DNA of 64,000 nt. It comes from Notolepis coatsorum. Taxonomy: Eukaryota > Chordata > Actinopteri > Aulopiformes > Paralepididae. The position numbers and the translations under genes were made by a program. The notes under the pieces are model-generated. The model was given only the letters and a program-made list of their open reading frames with translations, had not been told where the DNA came from and did no database searches. Numbering within the stretch: the first letter of the stretch is position 1; every line of letters starts with the position of its first letter. This document shows positions 1 to 11,408 of this stretch, one piece after another. The DNA is taken from contig OZ020592.1 of the NCBI GenBank assembly GCA_963971535.1, positions 55,001,150 through 55,065,149 of the forward strand, read 5' to 3'.

Positions 1-305
1 AACCCTGCACCATCCAGGTACTACTAACGATAGCTCCCAGTCCCAGAACATTAGCCACGTAACCCCGCACCATCCAGGTACTACTAACGATAGCTCCCAG
101 TCCCAGAACGGTAGCTAGTTAGCACGCACCACCCAGGTACTACTATAACGTTAGCTCCCAGTCCCAGAACGGTAACTAGTTAGCACGCACCATCCAGGTA
201 CTACTAACGATAGCTCCCAGTCCCAGAACGGTAGCCACGTAACCCTGCACCATCCAGGTACTACTACTAACGTTAGCTCCCAGTCCCAGAACGGTAGCCA
301 CGTAA
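1..305. repeat. Minisatellite, ~60-bp unit (first copy)
   Basis: About five tandem units of 59-63 bp, each containing ATCCAGGTACTACTA, then CTCCCAGTCCCAGAAC, then either GCCACGTAACC or GCTAGTTAGCACGC. Two sub-variants alternate. The window opens inside the array. The same array recurs at 6758-7295 as part of the tandem duplication, where more units are visible. No coding potential. Confidence 0.9.
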
Positions 306-570
306 CCCTCTGCTGGCACGTGCTGTGCTCAACTCCGTGTCAGTGTAATGGGTTCTGCTGAACCGTTTAAGATCTGGGGTCGGTCGCTTTAAAGCATCAT
401 TAAAGAAGTGGGGCCTGGCAGACAGCGCTGCATGCCAGTATGGAGACCCTGAGCAGACTGTTGACCACATACTGACCATCTGCCCCTACAAACCACCCTC
501 GGAAGCCAGCCTCTTTGATGGGGGACCAGAGTTAAGAGCATGGCTACAAGATATGGAGTTGGACCTCTGA
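300..570 (+). pseudogene. LINE ORF2 C-terminal fragment (copy 1)
   Basis: A plus-strand frame ending at the TGA at 568-570 reads as the C-terminal end of a non-LTR retrotransposon polyprotein. It has an LNRLRSGVGRF-like segment, then a KKWGLADSAACQYG stretch, then HILTICP, giving the spaced C...C/H...C residues of the zinc-knuckle-like tail common in LINE ORF2 proteins. Nothing upstream resembles reverse transcriptase: the sequence begins in the minisatellite, so this is a 5'-truncated copy of about 270 bp. The clade cannot be fixed from so short a piece. An identical copy is at 7290-7560. Confidence 0.6.
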
Positions 571-677
571 CGTTACACGAAAGAAGCAGTCTGTGACGTC
601 ACGGTATTGAGAATCATACCGGCGGGATCTCGAAATACCCTGGTATACCGTAATACCGCCCAAGCATTTGACAGTAA

Positions 678-914
678 GGCCTAAAAGAAAAAATGGTTTG
701 TTTCCGGTTGCCGACAGACCCTGCCGATTTAGGTTAAAAAAGTTAAGAGTAAAAAAATAATAATAATACAAAATAAAAAAATTCTCTTGCATCCATGTTG
801 TTGTAAACATCTATAGTCGCCATGGGAAAGAATAAAATAAAAAATAAAATAAAATAAATTCCCATGGCCTTAACTGACAACCAACAGGAAACAAACAAAA
901 AAAAATGTTATGCC
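678..914. mobile_element. Harbinger-like MITE remnant (copy 1)
   Basis: It begins GGCCTAA after TAA at 675-677. It shares GGTTGCCGACAGACCCTGCC, the CATGTTGTTGTAAACATC block and the CCATGG...ACTGACAACCAACAGG block with the better preserved element at 21561-21934, in the opposite orientation. The right terminus has decayed (GTTATGCC where GTTAGGCC is expected). No coding capacity. The other copy is at 7668-7904. Confidence 0.6.
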
Positions 915-1736
915 CAACTGTTGCCCGAAAGGGCAAGTGGGTTTCTGTGGGTTTTGTGTGTGTGTGTGGGTGGGGGGGGGGGGGGGGTTCTTTCTTTCTC
1001 TTTTGAATGTTTAGAGAATGGGAAGCAACCTTTTTTTGTTTGCTTAACACAACATAATATATCTCTCTATACACACTAATTAGAGCAGAGAACATTAATG
1101 AATTGCTTGCCAGTAGCCTATTTGGATATTATGGTCATTGTGTTTGCATAATATAATGTTGTTATTCACCCATATATGTTAAATAAAATTATCTGTCAAT
1201 TGTGTCATGGCCCGTGGGTGTGACACTTACCAATGGAAGGCTCGACATTAGCTTGGTAACGTGAGCTACAGTAGGCTATTCAAATAGCAAGTAGCAAGCT
1301 TGTTTTGTCTAATTACTCAGCAAAACATAGTTTACTTTACATTAGGATCAACTAGCTCTATTGACAAGCTTTGTACGTATCTATTATAGCAAACTGCCAC
1401 AGATTCTGAGGGTTAAGTCAAGTTATTATAATTATAACTAATTATAAGTTCTCATTGTGTTTTCGAAGGGATCAACAGAAAGCTCAAAGAGTCTCGACAA
1501 AGACCGGTGGGGAGAAAACCCAAGCTGCTGCTGAAATACAGTATAAAATTACCATTTTCTCACCGAAGTCTCCTTTCAAATCCTCCGGTTGACGAACACT
1601 CGGTGCTGCCACCACTGGTCACCAATAAGATCAGCACCTTGACCTGACAGGTTAAAAGTGATAGTAATGTGTTTTAATGGCGACCAGTGGTGGCAGCACT
1701 GAGCGTTCGCCAAGCTTTCCCAGAAAACTACAAAAG
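915..1736. other. Unassigned stretch with poly-G and a foldback
   Basis: No gene is visible. It holds a (TG)n/poly-G tract at about 955-987 (16 G here, 14 G in the second copy), AT-rich sequence, and an imperfect inverted repeat with arms 1593-1620 and 1682-1709. The ORFs across the poly-G on both strands are low-complexity artefacts. Equivalent sequence is at 7905-8724. Confidence 0.6.
1593..1709. repeat. Imperfect 28-bp inverted repeat (foldback)
   Basis: The arm GAACACTCGGTGCTGCCACC (within 1593-1620) is matched in reverse complement by 1682-1709 with about two mismatches and a ~61-bp loop. It could be a small foldback MITE, but no target duplication is evident. Also at 8581-8697. Confidence 0.6.
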
Positions 1737-2221
1737 AAGGCGGCATTAGGGCGGCTGGGTAGCGCAGCGGACTAAGCACCTGCCTACCACCGCAGAGACA
1801 CTGGGATCAAATCCAGCTGTCAGCGGTACCTCTGGCTTGGTTGGTCGTCCATACTAACATGATTGGCAGTGTTAGCGGGTGGGAAGCCGGTGGGGTATGT
1901 ATCCTGGTCGTTGTAAACAGCGGCTCCTGCAGGTCGGTCGGGGCGCCTGCTCAGCAAGGAAGGGATCTGGAGGAGGTAGTGTGATCCTCCCACGCGTTAC
2001 ACTCCCCCAGTGAGAGTCCTCGCTGTCAGGTGAAAAAAAGCGGCTGGCTGACTCCACATGTGTCGGAGGAGACATGTGATAGTCTTCAACCCGCCCTAGG
2101 CCGGCAAGTAGGGGGCAGAAGCGTGCAACAACCAGGAAGAAAATTGGCATAACGACTAAATTGGGATGGGAGAAAAACACGGAAAAAGGGGGAGAAAAAG
2201 TAGATAAAAAAAGGCGGCATT
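1737..2221 (+). mobile_element. tRNA-derived SINE with 11-bp TSD (copy 1)
   Basis: The body runs 1748-2210 and is flanked by AAGGCGGCATT at 1737-1747 and 2211-2221. The head resembles a tRNA with pol III boxes: TAGCGCAGCGG (box A-like) and GGATCAAATCC (box B-like). The tail is A-rich. The same family is present in inverse orientation at 13619-14139. Duplicated at 8725-9209. The ORF across it is not a gene. Confidence 0.85.
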
Positions 2222-2236
2222 GGATTATTTTAACCT

Positions 2237-2555
2237 GCTAGAACCAGTGTTGTAGTCGAGTCACTAAATCTCGAGTCTGACTCTGGCAGTCAAATAAAAT
2301 AAATAACTGTATCACAATCAATTAACATGAATTGAATGAATGAATTGTGATTGTCATATGTATCTCATGTTGTTATGTTTTGTGTTTTTTGTTGTCTTTC
2401 TGTGTGGACCCCAGGAAGACTAGCTCGCCACTTAGGTGGCAGATAATGGGGATCCTTTTAAACAATAAACAAGTCTGAGTCCTCGTCTGCACCTTCCGAG
2501 TCCGAATGCTGTCAATGCTCGAGTCTGAGTCCTGGACTCGAGTACTACAACACTG
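2237..2555. mobile_element. hAT-type MITE, left part (copy 1), split by LINE
   Basis: It starts at 2245 with CAGTGTTGTAGT and ends with CTACAACACTG at 2555. The 8-bp TSD GCTAGAAC is at 2237-2244 on the left. Its right partner lies beyond the LINE that inserted into the right TIR. In the second copy it is found at 13377-13384, proving the nesting. In this copy the right half is lost at the duplication junction. Confidence 0.85.
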
Positions 2556-2924
2556 TTACCTGTTACCTATCCACTTCGTGCCACTGCCTAGTGGCACATA
2601 AGGCCTTCACAGAGCGTTTCCACTTCTCCCGGTCAGCTGCCGTTGTTCTTGCTTCAGGCCATGAGCTCCACCCTGCCTCTTTTCTTTCTTTCTCTACTAG
2701 TCTGTGCGTCTCCAGGTAGTCTTTGGTCTTCCTTTTCTTCTTTTCCCTTCTGGTGCCCAAGTCATTGCTATGTTGCAGTCGTTGTTGTGGTCTTGCCTCA
2801 GTATGTGTCCTATAATCTTCCATCTTCGCCACTTCACTTCCTTGCTCAACGGCTTCATGTTGGCTCTTTCTAGTAGCTCTACGGTGCTGATGCGGTCTTG
2901 CCACTGGATTCTGAGGATTCTTCT

Positions 2925-3461
2925 GAGGCATCTAGGGATGCCCCGATCACGTTTTTTGCCACCGATACCGATCACCGATCGTCGTGAGCCATATCGGCCG
3001 ATACCGATCCGATACCGATCGTTTTTGATTAAAAGAAATTCAATTTTATTTTACTACTATTTTACTACTATACTTGCTAGAGCGTTTGTTGATGTCAGGA
3101 GCTATCGGTAGCTGGCCGGCTAGATACCGTTCGGTTAGACAATGCCTCATCATGTTTAAACTAAAAGTGAATAGTTGACTGGGTCATTTTGTAACGGTAG
3201 CTAAGCTAACGTTAGCCGACACGCCGTCCTCCCGTGTCTCACTAGACTAGACCCGTGTTTACATGCGTGCGGGAGGGGCTGGACTCGAGAGCAGACGCCG
3301 CACCACCGGTGTGTGAGACAGAACTCAGCGACAGCGACTGAGATCGGGTTTGACGATCGGTGAAAATAAAACATTATCACCGATCATCGATCGCATATTT
3401 ATACTGAATATCGGCCGATAACGATCGGTGGCCGATCGATCGGGGCATCCCTAGAGGCATC
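2925..3461. mobile_element. hAT-type non-autonomous element (copy 1)
   Basis: The element 2933-3453 (521 bp) has TIRs TAGGGATGCCCCGATC / GATCGGGGCATCCCTA and the 8-bp TSD GAGGCATC at 2925-2932 and 3454-3461. It sits inside the C-terminal coding part of the RTE-like LINE. Its sub-terminal regions are rich in CCGATA/ATCGG words. No transposase seen. Confidence 0.93.
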
Positions 3462-3579
3462 TGTTATGGAACACGTTGACTGATTTGTTGTCTCCCTTGT
3501 TCATCTTCCATGTTTCACATCCATACAGTAGGACTGGCACAACCAGTGTTTTGTACAATCTCAGTCTGTTCTTTAAGTC

Positions 3580-4420
3580 TTTCATACTAGGGGTGGGAAT
3601 CACCAGTTTCATCACGATACGATACGATATAGATTCTTTGGACAACGATACGATATTTGCCGATATCACAAAGTCTGCCACGATACGATACGATACGATT
3701 CAGGTGCCTGCGATCGATATGAGGTGATATTATGTGCCCATTTAACACAATCAGTCACATTTAGATCAACTAAAAAAAGGCTACGGAAATATCAATTGAT
3801 GTTTTTATTTTTGAGCTCTTCCAGACATTTTAATGAAAAACAATCTATTGTTTTTAATACAAATAGACCTCCTGTTCACTTTTTATATATTGAGCTTTAA
3901 ACTTTAAGTAAAATGTTTTGGAACTCACAACACGCAAGCTAAAACCCCTTCCTCTCCCAAACTTCCTACAATTGTTTTATGTTGCATGATGATCTATTCA
4001 TGTTTAAATATCAACATTATCTGTCCATCCTCAGTAACACACACACACACACAATGCCCCTCCCCCAGTCCCCCACAGAAAGGTAGACTGCCCAGTGCCC
4101 CCACCCCTTCTCCTTCCCAAGTCCCCTCTCCTCTCTTCTCACGGTTAGCTGCTTAGCTTAGTTAGCTCACGCTAACGCAACGTTAATTTGCGTAAAGTAA
4201 TGGCGAGGATGGAAAGCATGTTAGATGCATTTGACCCCCTCAGCTGTGCTGAGCTACTGTTGTTGTTCCGGCCGGGCGGAAATGCTCACGAGGGGATTTT
4301 CAAAATAAGAGTATCGCAATATGAATCGATCTTTTTACGTTGCATCGATCCTATTTGATTATTGATAATAGATCGATATATCGATCTGGATCGATGTATC
4401 GTCCCACCCCTATTTCATAC
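3580..4420. mobile_element. hAT-type non-autonomous element (copy 1)
   Basis: The element 3588-4412 (825 bp) has TIRs TAGGGGTGGGA / TCCCACCCCTA and TSD TTTCATAC at 3580-3587 and 4413-4420. It is inserted in the LINE between the LYGCETW and FADD regions. It contains ACGATACGATACG repeats near the left end, a short (CA)n tract at about 4036 and no transposase frame. Confidence 0.93.
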
Positions 4421-5680
4421 CTCCTCCCTCTTTACAGATGGTGGCTCCCAAGTATGTGAATTGGTCTACATCCTCAATCTCTTGGTCGTTGATGTTGATT
4501 TTGTCATGGTTTCTTGCATTAATTCTCATGGTTTTTGTCTTTCCGGTGTTAATCTTGAGTCCCACTCGTCTGGCTTCTCTCTCCATTCTTGTCGTTTTTT
4601 CCTGGATTTGGTGTTTGGTAGAGGAGAGTAATGCTACATCATCTGCAAAATCCAGATCGTCGAGTTTTGATGTCAACTTCCATCTGATTCCATTCTCGCC
4701 TTGTCCAACTGTTTTTCTCATTATCCAATCCATGATCATTAAGAATAAAAAACCTGACATGTTGCATCCTTGTTCGACACCGCTGTTGATGTTAAACCAC
4801 TCGCATATTTCTCCTTGGTCTTCTACTGCACACTTGTTGTTTCCTTGCAGCTTCTTCTGCTTCACTTGCAATGTTCTCCATCCATTTATTTTTGTCTGTC
4901 TTTATACTTCTCTTTGTTTCTCTATCCTTCTCTGTGTACTTTGCTTTTAGCTGTTTCTTGATTCTTTCCGAGTGTGTGCCAAGGATCCTCTTGTTTATTG
5001 TTTCCCACTGGTCTACAAGGTTCCATGATTTTTCACTGATCCATGGCTTCTTATTCTTCCGTGGTCTACCCAGGATTGCTTCAGCGACTTCTGTGTAGGC
5101 TTTCTCCAGAACCTGAGAGTCACGCTCCACCTCTTCGTTGTCTTCTATTCCTCGCCCTTCATCTTCCAGCACCTGAAACCTGTTTCTCAGGTTGATGGTA
5201 AAAGTCTTCAGGATGGCTTCATCTTTCAGCTTTGTTGCATTGTACTCGACTCTGGTGCTTTTCTTTTCCTTCTGCTTCGTCTTCAGTCTTAGCTTGACCG
5301 TTGTGCACACGAGGTAGTGGTCGCTTCCAATGTCTGCAGATCTGCATACTTGTGTCTTTCACTGAGTTCCTGAATCGTTTGTTAATTAGCACATGGTCTA
5401 TCTGGTTCTTGGCCTTCCCGTCCGGAGATACCCACGTAGCCTTGTGTATATTCTTATGTGGGAATAGTGTTCCAGTAATGACTAGCTCGTTCATGTCAGA
5501 CATTTCACACAGTCTTTCTCCGTTGTCGTTACGCTTTCCGATCCCGTGCTTGCCAATCACTCTTTCGTAACCCTGGTTTTCATCTCCCACTTTGGCGTTC
5601 ATATCCCCGGTGATGATCAGCATGTCGTGTATGTTCCTGCTGTCTAGGACGTCTTGCAGTCTCCTGTAGAACTAGTTTTT

Positions 5681-5698
5681 TACTTGATATATCAAGTA
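5681..5698. other. Tandem-duplication breakpoint in an 18-bp palindrome
   Basis: TACTTGATATATCAAGTA is a perfect palindrome straddling the point (5688/5689) where LINE sequence stops matching the second copy (which continues at 12677) and hAT-element sequence begins. It marks the join between the two duplicated units. Confidence 0.8.
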
Positions 5699-6757
5699 TA
5701 CTCAATGTATCGCGGCTTGTTCTACGTGAGATGTAGTAAATTACTATATTGTGAACATCGAGTATATGTTGTCACGTCGCGGCTGATGAGACTTGCTTTA
5801 GTGCAGAGCGTTCCTCTCATTTCACTATAGACAGACCAGCGCGGACCTTAAATTACATGCAATTGTAATTTCATTACACAGACCAGCGCGGACCTTCAAT
5901 GACATGCAATGGGCTAACGTTAGCTGCTAAGTTAAACCATAAATAGGCTAAGCTAACTAGCGTTAGCTCTTAGCTGCTAACCCTGGAAGCGGTCAAAACG
6001 GACTCCACGACACTAGTTCCATTTGTGAGAAAAGGCGGTGGGTTATATTGACGACGCTTGACAACAGAGGTTTAAAGATAACTTCATATTTATTGGTTAT
6101 TCGTTTCTTGCATCCAGTTTCAATCTCCGTGTGTTCAACTTCCTGTGTTTACATTCGAGTGTGACATCATCGCCTACGGCAGCTTATACGCTCAAAACGC
6201 AAACGCGCGCTCTCTCTCTCTCTCTCTCGCTCTCTTCAATGATTTAAAGTGGCCAAACGTTACAGTATAAATACTAACTGGATAGTTGATATAAACATTT
6301 CATTTCATTATCTGAAATATTCTAAAATCATTAAGTCTGCTATAAGCCATTATCCCTTTGTAAGGCTTTGTGTGTGATTATTATTTTCTCACAGTAGTGT
6401 GTATGTGTTTGGCTAAAGTGGATAGAAAACCACAGTACTGTGCAAAAGTCTTAGGCACACAATAGTTTTTATATAAATTGTCTTAGATGTAAATAAATTT
6501 TTTTATTAGTGTGTCAGTAGACTACTCTTAGTACATTTTCATTTAATTATTTTTTAAAGCATCTTCATGGTTTAATAATGGAAACATATTTTGCAGGGAC
6601 TTATTATAATCATCATATTGGCATGACTGTATGCATCAAAGGGTTAAATCAAGCATTTTTAAGTGCTTTAGAGGAAATGTCAAAATATCGTGATATATAT
6701 CGTGATATGGCCAAAAAATATCGCGATATCATTTAGAGGCCATATCGCCCAGCCCTA
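5689..6757. mobile_element. hAT-like element, left end missing
   Basis: It ends in GGCCATATCGCCCAGCCCTA at 6757, the same terminus as the complete element at 17342-19329. The left terminus is absent because the segment begins at the duplication breakpoint. It has inserted in the 60-bp minisatellite at CATCCAGG (6758-6765, the presumed TSD). Inside are a (CT)n tract at about 6209-6231, GCTAACGTTAGC-type words and a stretch at 6433-6457 (CAGTACTGTGCAAAAGTCTT) resembling a Tc1/mariner terminal repeat. No coding region is seen. Confidence 0.7.
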
Positions 6758-7295
6758 CATCCAGGTACTACTATAACGTTAGCTCCCAGTCCCAGAACGG
6801 TAGCTAGTTAGCACGCACCATCCAGGTACTACTATAACGTTAGCTCCCAGTCCCAGAACGGTAGCTAGTTAGCACGCACCATCCAGGTACTACTATAACG
6901 TTAGCTCCCAGTCACAGAACGGTAGCTAGTTAGCACGCACCATCCAGGTACTACTAACGTTAGCTCCCAGTCCCAGAACGGTAGCCACGTAACCCTGCAC
7001 CATCCAGGTACTACTAACGATAGCTCCCAGTCCCAGAACATTAGCCACGTAACCCCGCACCATCCAGGTACTACTAACGATAGCTCCCAGTCCCAGAACG
7101 GTAGCTAGTTAGCACGCACCACCCAGGTACTACTATAACGTTAGCTCCCAGTCCCAGAACGGTAACTAGTTAGCACGCACCATCCAGGTACTACTAACGA
7201 TAGCTCCCAGTCCCAGAACGGTAGCCACGTAACCCTGCACCATCCAGGTACTACTACTAACGTTAGCTCCCAGTCCCAGAACGGTAGCCACGTAA
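6758..7295. repeat. Minisatellite, ~60-bp unit (second copy, more units)
   Basis: Nine or so units of the same ~60-bp repeat as 1-305. Here the units next to the hAT element are of the GCTAGTTAGCACGC variant. From 6991 onward it repeats the window start. Confidence 0.9.
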
Positions 7296-7560
7296 CCCTC
7301 TGCTGGCACGTGCTGTGCTCAACTCCGTGTCAGTGTAATGGGTTCTGCTGAACCGTTTAAGATCTGGGGTCGGTCGCTTTAAAGCATCATTAAAGAAGTG
7401 GGGCCTGGCAGACAGCGCTGCATGCCAGTATGGAGACCCTGAGCAGACTGTTGACCACATACTGACCATCTGCCCCTACAAACCACCCTCGGAAGCCAGC
7501 CTCTTTGATGGGGGACCAGAGTTAAGAGCATGGCTACAAGATATGGAGTTGGACCTCTGA
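7290..7560 (+). pseudogene. LINE ORF2 C-terminal fragment (copy 2)
   Basis: Same fragment as 300-570, ending at the TGA 7558-7560. It is a 5'-truncated non-LTR retrotransposon tail with the CQYG...H...C knuckle. Confidence 0.6.
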
Positions 7561-7667
7561 CGTTACACGAAAGAAGCAGTCTGTGACGTCACGGTATTGA
7601 GAATCATACCGGCGGGATCTCGAAATACCCTGGTATACCGTAATACCGCCCAAGCATTTGACAGTAA

Positions 7668-7904
7668 GGCCTAAAAGAAAAAATGGTTTGTTTCCGGTTG
7701 CCGACAGACCCTGCCGATTTAGGTTAAAAAAGTTAAGAGTAAAAAAATAATAATAATACAAAATAAAAAAATTCTCTTGCATCCATGTTGTTGTAAACAT
7801 CTATAGTCGCCATGGGAAAGAATAAAATAAAAAATAAAATAAAATAAATTCCCATGGCCTTAACTGACAACCAACAGGAAACAAACAAAAAAAAATGTTA
7901 TGCC
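7668..7904. mobile_element. Harbinger-like MITE remnant (copy 2)
   Basis: Duplicate of 678-914; starts GGCCTAA after TAA. Confidence 0.6.
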
Positions 7905-8724
7905 CAACTGTTGCCCGAAAGGGCAAGTGGGTTTCTGTGGGTTTTGTGTGTGTGTGTGGGTGGGGGGGGGGGGGGTTCTTTCTTTCTCTTTTGAATGTTT
8001 AGAGAATGGGAAGCAACCTTTTTTTGTTTGCTTAACACAACATAATATATCTCTCTATACACACTGATTAGAGCAGAGAACATTAATGAATTGCTTGCCA
8101 GTAGCCTATTTGGATATTATGGTCATTGTGTTTGCATAATATAATGTTGTTATTCACCCATATATGTTAAATAAAATTATCTGTCAATTGTGTCATGGCC
8201 CGTGGGTGTGACACTTACCAATGGAAGGCTCGACATTAGCTTGGTAACGTGAGCTACAGTAGGCTATTCAAATAGCAAGTAGCAAGCTTGTTTTGTCTAA
8301 TTACTCAGCAAAACATAGTTTACTTTACATTAGGATCAACTAGCTCTATTGACAAGCTTTGTACGTATCTATTATAGCAAACTGCCACAGATTCTGAGGG
8401 TTAAGTCAAGTTATTATAATTATAACTAATTATAAGTTCTCATTGTGTTTTCGAAGGGATCAACAGAAAGCTCAAAGAGTCTCGACAAAGACCGGTGGGG
8501 AGAAAACCCAAGCTGCTGCTGAAATACAGTATAAAATTACCATTTTCTCACCGAAGTCTCCTTTCAAATCCTCCGGTTGACGAACACTCGGTGCTGCCAC
8601 CACTGGTCACCAATAAGATCAGCACCTTGACCTGACAGGTTAAAAGTGATAGTAATGTGTTTTAATGGCGACCAGTGGTGGCAGCACTGAGCGTTCGCCA
8701 AGCTTTCCCAGAAAACTACAAAAG
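7905..8724. other. Unassigned stretch (copy 2 of 915-1736)
   Basis: Identical to 915-1736 except for a 14-G tract instead of 16 G and one substitution (A to G near 8066). No gene seen; the foldback is at 8581-8697. Confidence 0.6.
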
Positions 8725-9209
8725 AAGGCGGCATTAGGGCGGCTGGGTAGCGCAGCGGACTAAGCACCTGCCTACCACCGCAGAGACACTGGGATCAAAT
8801 CCAGCTGTCAGCGGTACCTCTGGCTTGGTTGGTCGTCCATACTAACATGATTGGCAGTGTTAGCGGGTGGGAAGCCGGTGGGGTATGTATCCTGGTCGTT
8901 GTAAACAGCGGCTCCTGCAGGTCGGTCGGGGCGCCTGCTCAGCAAGGAAGGGATCTGGAGGAGGTAGTGTGATCCTCCCACGCGTTACACTCCCCCAGTG
9001 AGAGTCCTCGCTGTCAGGTGAAAAAAAGCGGCTGGCTGACTCCACATGTGTCGGAGGAGACATGTGATAGTCTTCAACCCGCCCTAGGCCGGCAAGTAGG
9101 GGGCAGAAGCGTGCAACAACCAGGAAGAAAATTGGCATAACGACTAAATTGGGATGGGAGAAAAACACGGAAAAAGGGGGAGAAAAAGTAGATAAAAAAA
9201 GGCGGCATT
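8725..9209 (+). mobile_element. tRNA-derived SINE with 11-bp TSD (copy 2)
   Basis: Duplicate of 1737-2221, body 8736-9198, TSD AAGGCGGCATT on both sides. Confidence 0.85.
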
Positions 9210-9912
9210 GGATTATTTTAACCTGCTAGAACCAGTGTTGTAGTCGAGTCACTAAATCTCGAGTCTGACTCTGGCAGTCAAATAAAATAAATAACTGTAT
9301 CACAATCAATTAACATGAATTGAATGAATGAATTGTGATTGTCATATGTATCTCATGTTGTTATGTTTTGTGTTTTTTGTTGTCTTTCTGTGTGGACCCC
9401 AGGAAGACTAGCTCGCCACTTAGGTGGCAGATAATGGGGATCCTTTTAAACAATAAACAAGTCTGAGTCCTCGTCTGCACCTTCCGAGTCCGAATGCTGT
9501 CAATGCTCGAGTCTGAGTCCTGGACTCGAGTACTACAACACTGTTACCTGTTACCTATCCACTTCGTGCCACTGCCTAGTGGCACATAAGGCCTTCACAG
9601 AGCGTTTCCACTTCTCCCGGTCAGCTGCCGTTGTTCTTGCTTCAGGCCATGAGCTCCACCCTGCCTCTTTTCTTTCTTTCTCTACTAGTCTGTGCGTCTC
9701 CAGGTAGTCTTTGGTCTTCCTTTTCTTCTTTTCCCTTCTGGTGCCCAAGTCATTGCTATGTTGCAGTCGTTGTTGTGGTCTTGCCTCAGTATGTGTCCTA
9801 TAATCTTCCATCTTCGCCACTTCACTTCCTTGCTCAACGGCTTCATGTTGGCTCTTTCTAGTAGCTCTACGGTGCTGATGCGGTCTTGCCACTGGATTCT
9901 GAGGATTCTTCT

Positions 9913-10449
9913 GAGGCATCTAGGGATGCCCCGATCACGTTTTTTGCCACCGATACCGATCACCGATCGTCGTGAGCCATATCGGCCGATACCGATCCGA
10001 TACCGATCGTTTTTGATTAAAAGAAATTCAATTTTATTTTACTACTATTTTACTACTATACTTGCTAGAGCGTTTGTTGATGTCAGGAGCTATCGGTAGC
10101 TGGCCGGCTAGATACCGTTCGGTTAGACAATGCCTCATCATGTTTAAACTAAAAGTGAATAGTTGACTGGGTCATTTTGTAACGGTAGCTAAGCTAACGT
10201 TAGCCGACACGCCGTCCTCCCGTGTCTCACTAGACTAGACCCGTGTTTACATGCGTGCGGGAGGGGCTGGACTCGAGAGCAGACGCCGCACCACCGGTGT
10301 GTGAGACAGAACTCAGCGACAGCGACTGAGATCGGGTTTGACGATCGGTGAAAATAAAACATTATCACCGATCATCGATCGCATATTTATACTGAATATC
10401 GGCCGATAACGATCGGTGGCCGATCGATCGGGGCATCCCTAGAGGCATC
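9913..10449. mobile_element. hAT-type non-autonomous element (copy 2)
   Basis: Duplicate of 2925-3461: element 9921-10441, TSD GAGGCATC on both sides, TIR TAGGGATGCCCCGATC. Confidence 0.93.
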
Positions 10450-10567
10450 TGTTATGGAACACGTTGACTGATTTGTTGTCTCCCTTGTTCATCTTCCATG
10501 TTTCACATCCATACAGTAGGACTGGCACAACCAGTGTTTTGTACAATCTCAGTCTGTTCTTTAAGTC

Positions 10568-11408
10568 TTTCATACTAGGGGTGGGAATCACCAGTTTCAT
10601 CACGATACGATACGATATAGATTCTTTGGACAACGATACGATATTTGCCGATATCACAAAGTCTGCCACGATACGATACGATTCGATTCAGGTGCCTGCG
10701 ATCGATATGAGGTGATATTATGTGCCCATTTAACACAATCAGTCACATTTAGATCAACTAAAAAAAGGCTACGGAAATATCAATTGATGTTTTTATTTTT
10801 GAGCTCTTCCAGACATTTTAATGAAAAACAATCTATTGTTTTTAATACAAATAGACCTCCTGTTCACTTTTTATATATTGAGCTTTAAACTTTAAGTAAA
10901 ATGTTTTGGAACTCACAACACGCAAGCTAAAACCCCTTCCTCTCCCAAACTTCCTACAATTGTTTTATGTTGCATGATGATCTATTCATGTTTAAATATC
11001 AACATTATCTGTCCATCCTCAGTAACACACACACACACACAATGCCCCTCCCCCAGTCCCCCACAGAAAGGTAGACTGCCCAGTGCCCCCACCCCTTCTC
11101 CTTCCCAAGTCCCCTCTCCTCTCTTCTCACGGTTAGCTGCTTAGCTTAGTTAGCTCACGCTAACGCAACGTTAATTTGCGTAAAGTAATGGCGAGGATGG
11201 AAAGCATGTTAGATGCATTTGACCCCCTCAGCTGTGCTGAGCTACTGTTGTTGTTCCGGCCGGGCGGAAATGCTCACGAGGGGATTTTCAAAATAAGAGT
11301 ATCGCAATATGAATCGATCTTTTTACGTTGCATCGATCCTATTTGATTATTGATAATAGATCGATATATCGATCTGGATCGATGTATCGTCCCACCCCTA
11401 TTTCATAC
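10568..11408. mobile_element. hAT-type non-autonomous element (copy 2)
   Basis: Duplicate of 3580-4420: element 10576-11400, TSD TTTCATAC. One substitution relative to copy 1 lies in its GATACGATACG repeats (10683). Confidence 0.93.

Larger units (their letters stand above)
2556..5688 (-). pseudogene. RTE-like LINE, minus strand (copy 1, 5' truncated at junction)
   Basis: Fragments of one non-LTR retrotransposon on the minus strand: endonuclease (5219-5623, GDMNAKVG and NQIDHVLI motifs), linker (4792-5310), reverse transcriptase core with FADDVALL (4410-4871), the LYGCETW segment (about 3451-3587) and the C-terminal GRPKTTWRR region (2563-2931). These lie in different frames, so the copy is dead. 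The RT palm upstream of the FADD motif is missing, indicating an internal deletion. Two hAT elements (2933-3453 and 3588-4412) are inserted. The 5' end is cut off at 5688 by the tandem-duplication breakpoint. The motif pattern fits the RTE clade; clade assignment is by recognition only. Confidence 0.8.

Noticed and set aside
1..305. CRISPR array
   Set aside because: Repeat units are contiguous with no unique spacers; eukaryotic minisatellite.
1748..2210. 102-codon minus frame across the SINE
   Set aside because: It covers the A-rich tail and body of a SINE with its own TSD.
4362..4961. Ser/Leu-rich plus-strand frames up to 170 codons
   Set aside because: Antisense to the LINE RT region on the minus strand.
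6433..6457. A complete Tc1/mariner element
   Set aside because: Only one TIR-like stretch is visible, with no partner or transposase, so it is noted only as a remnant.
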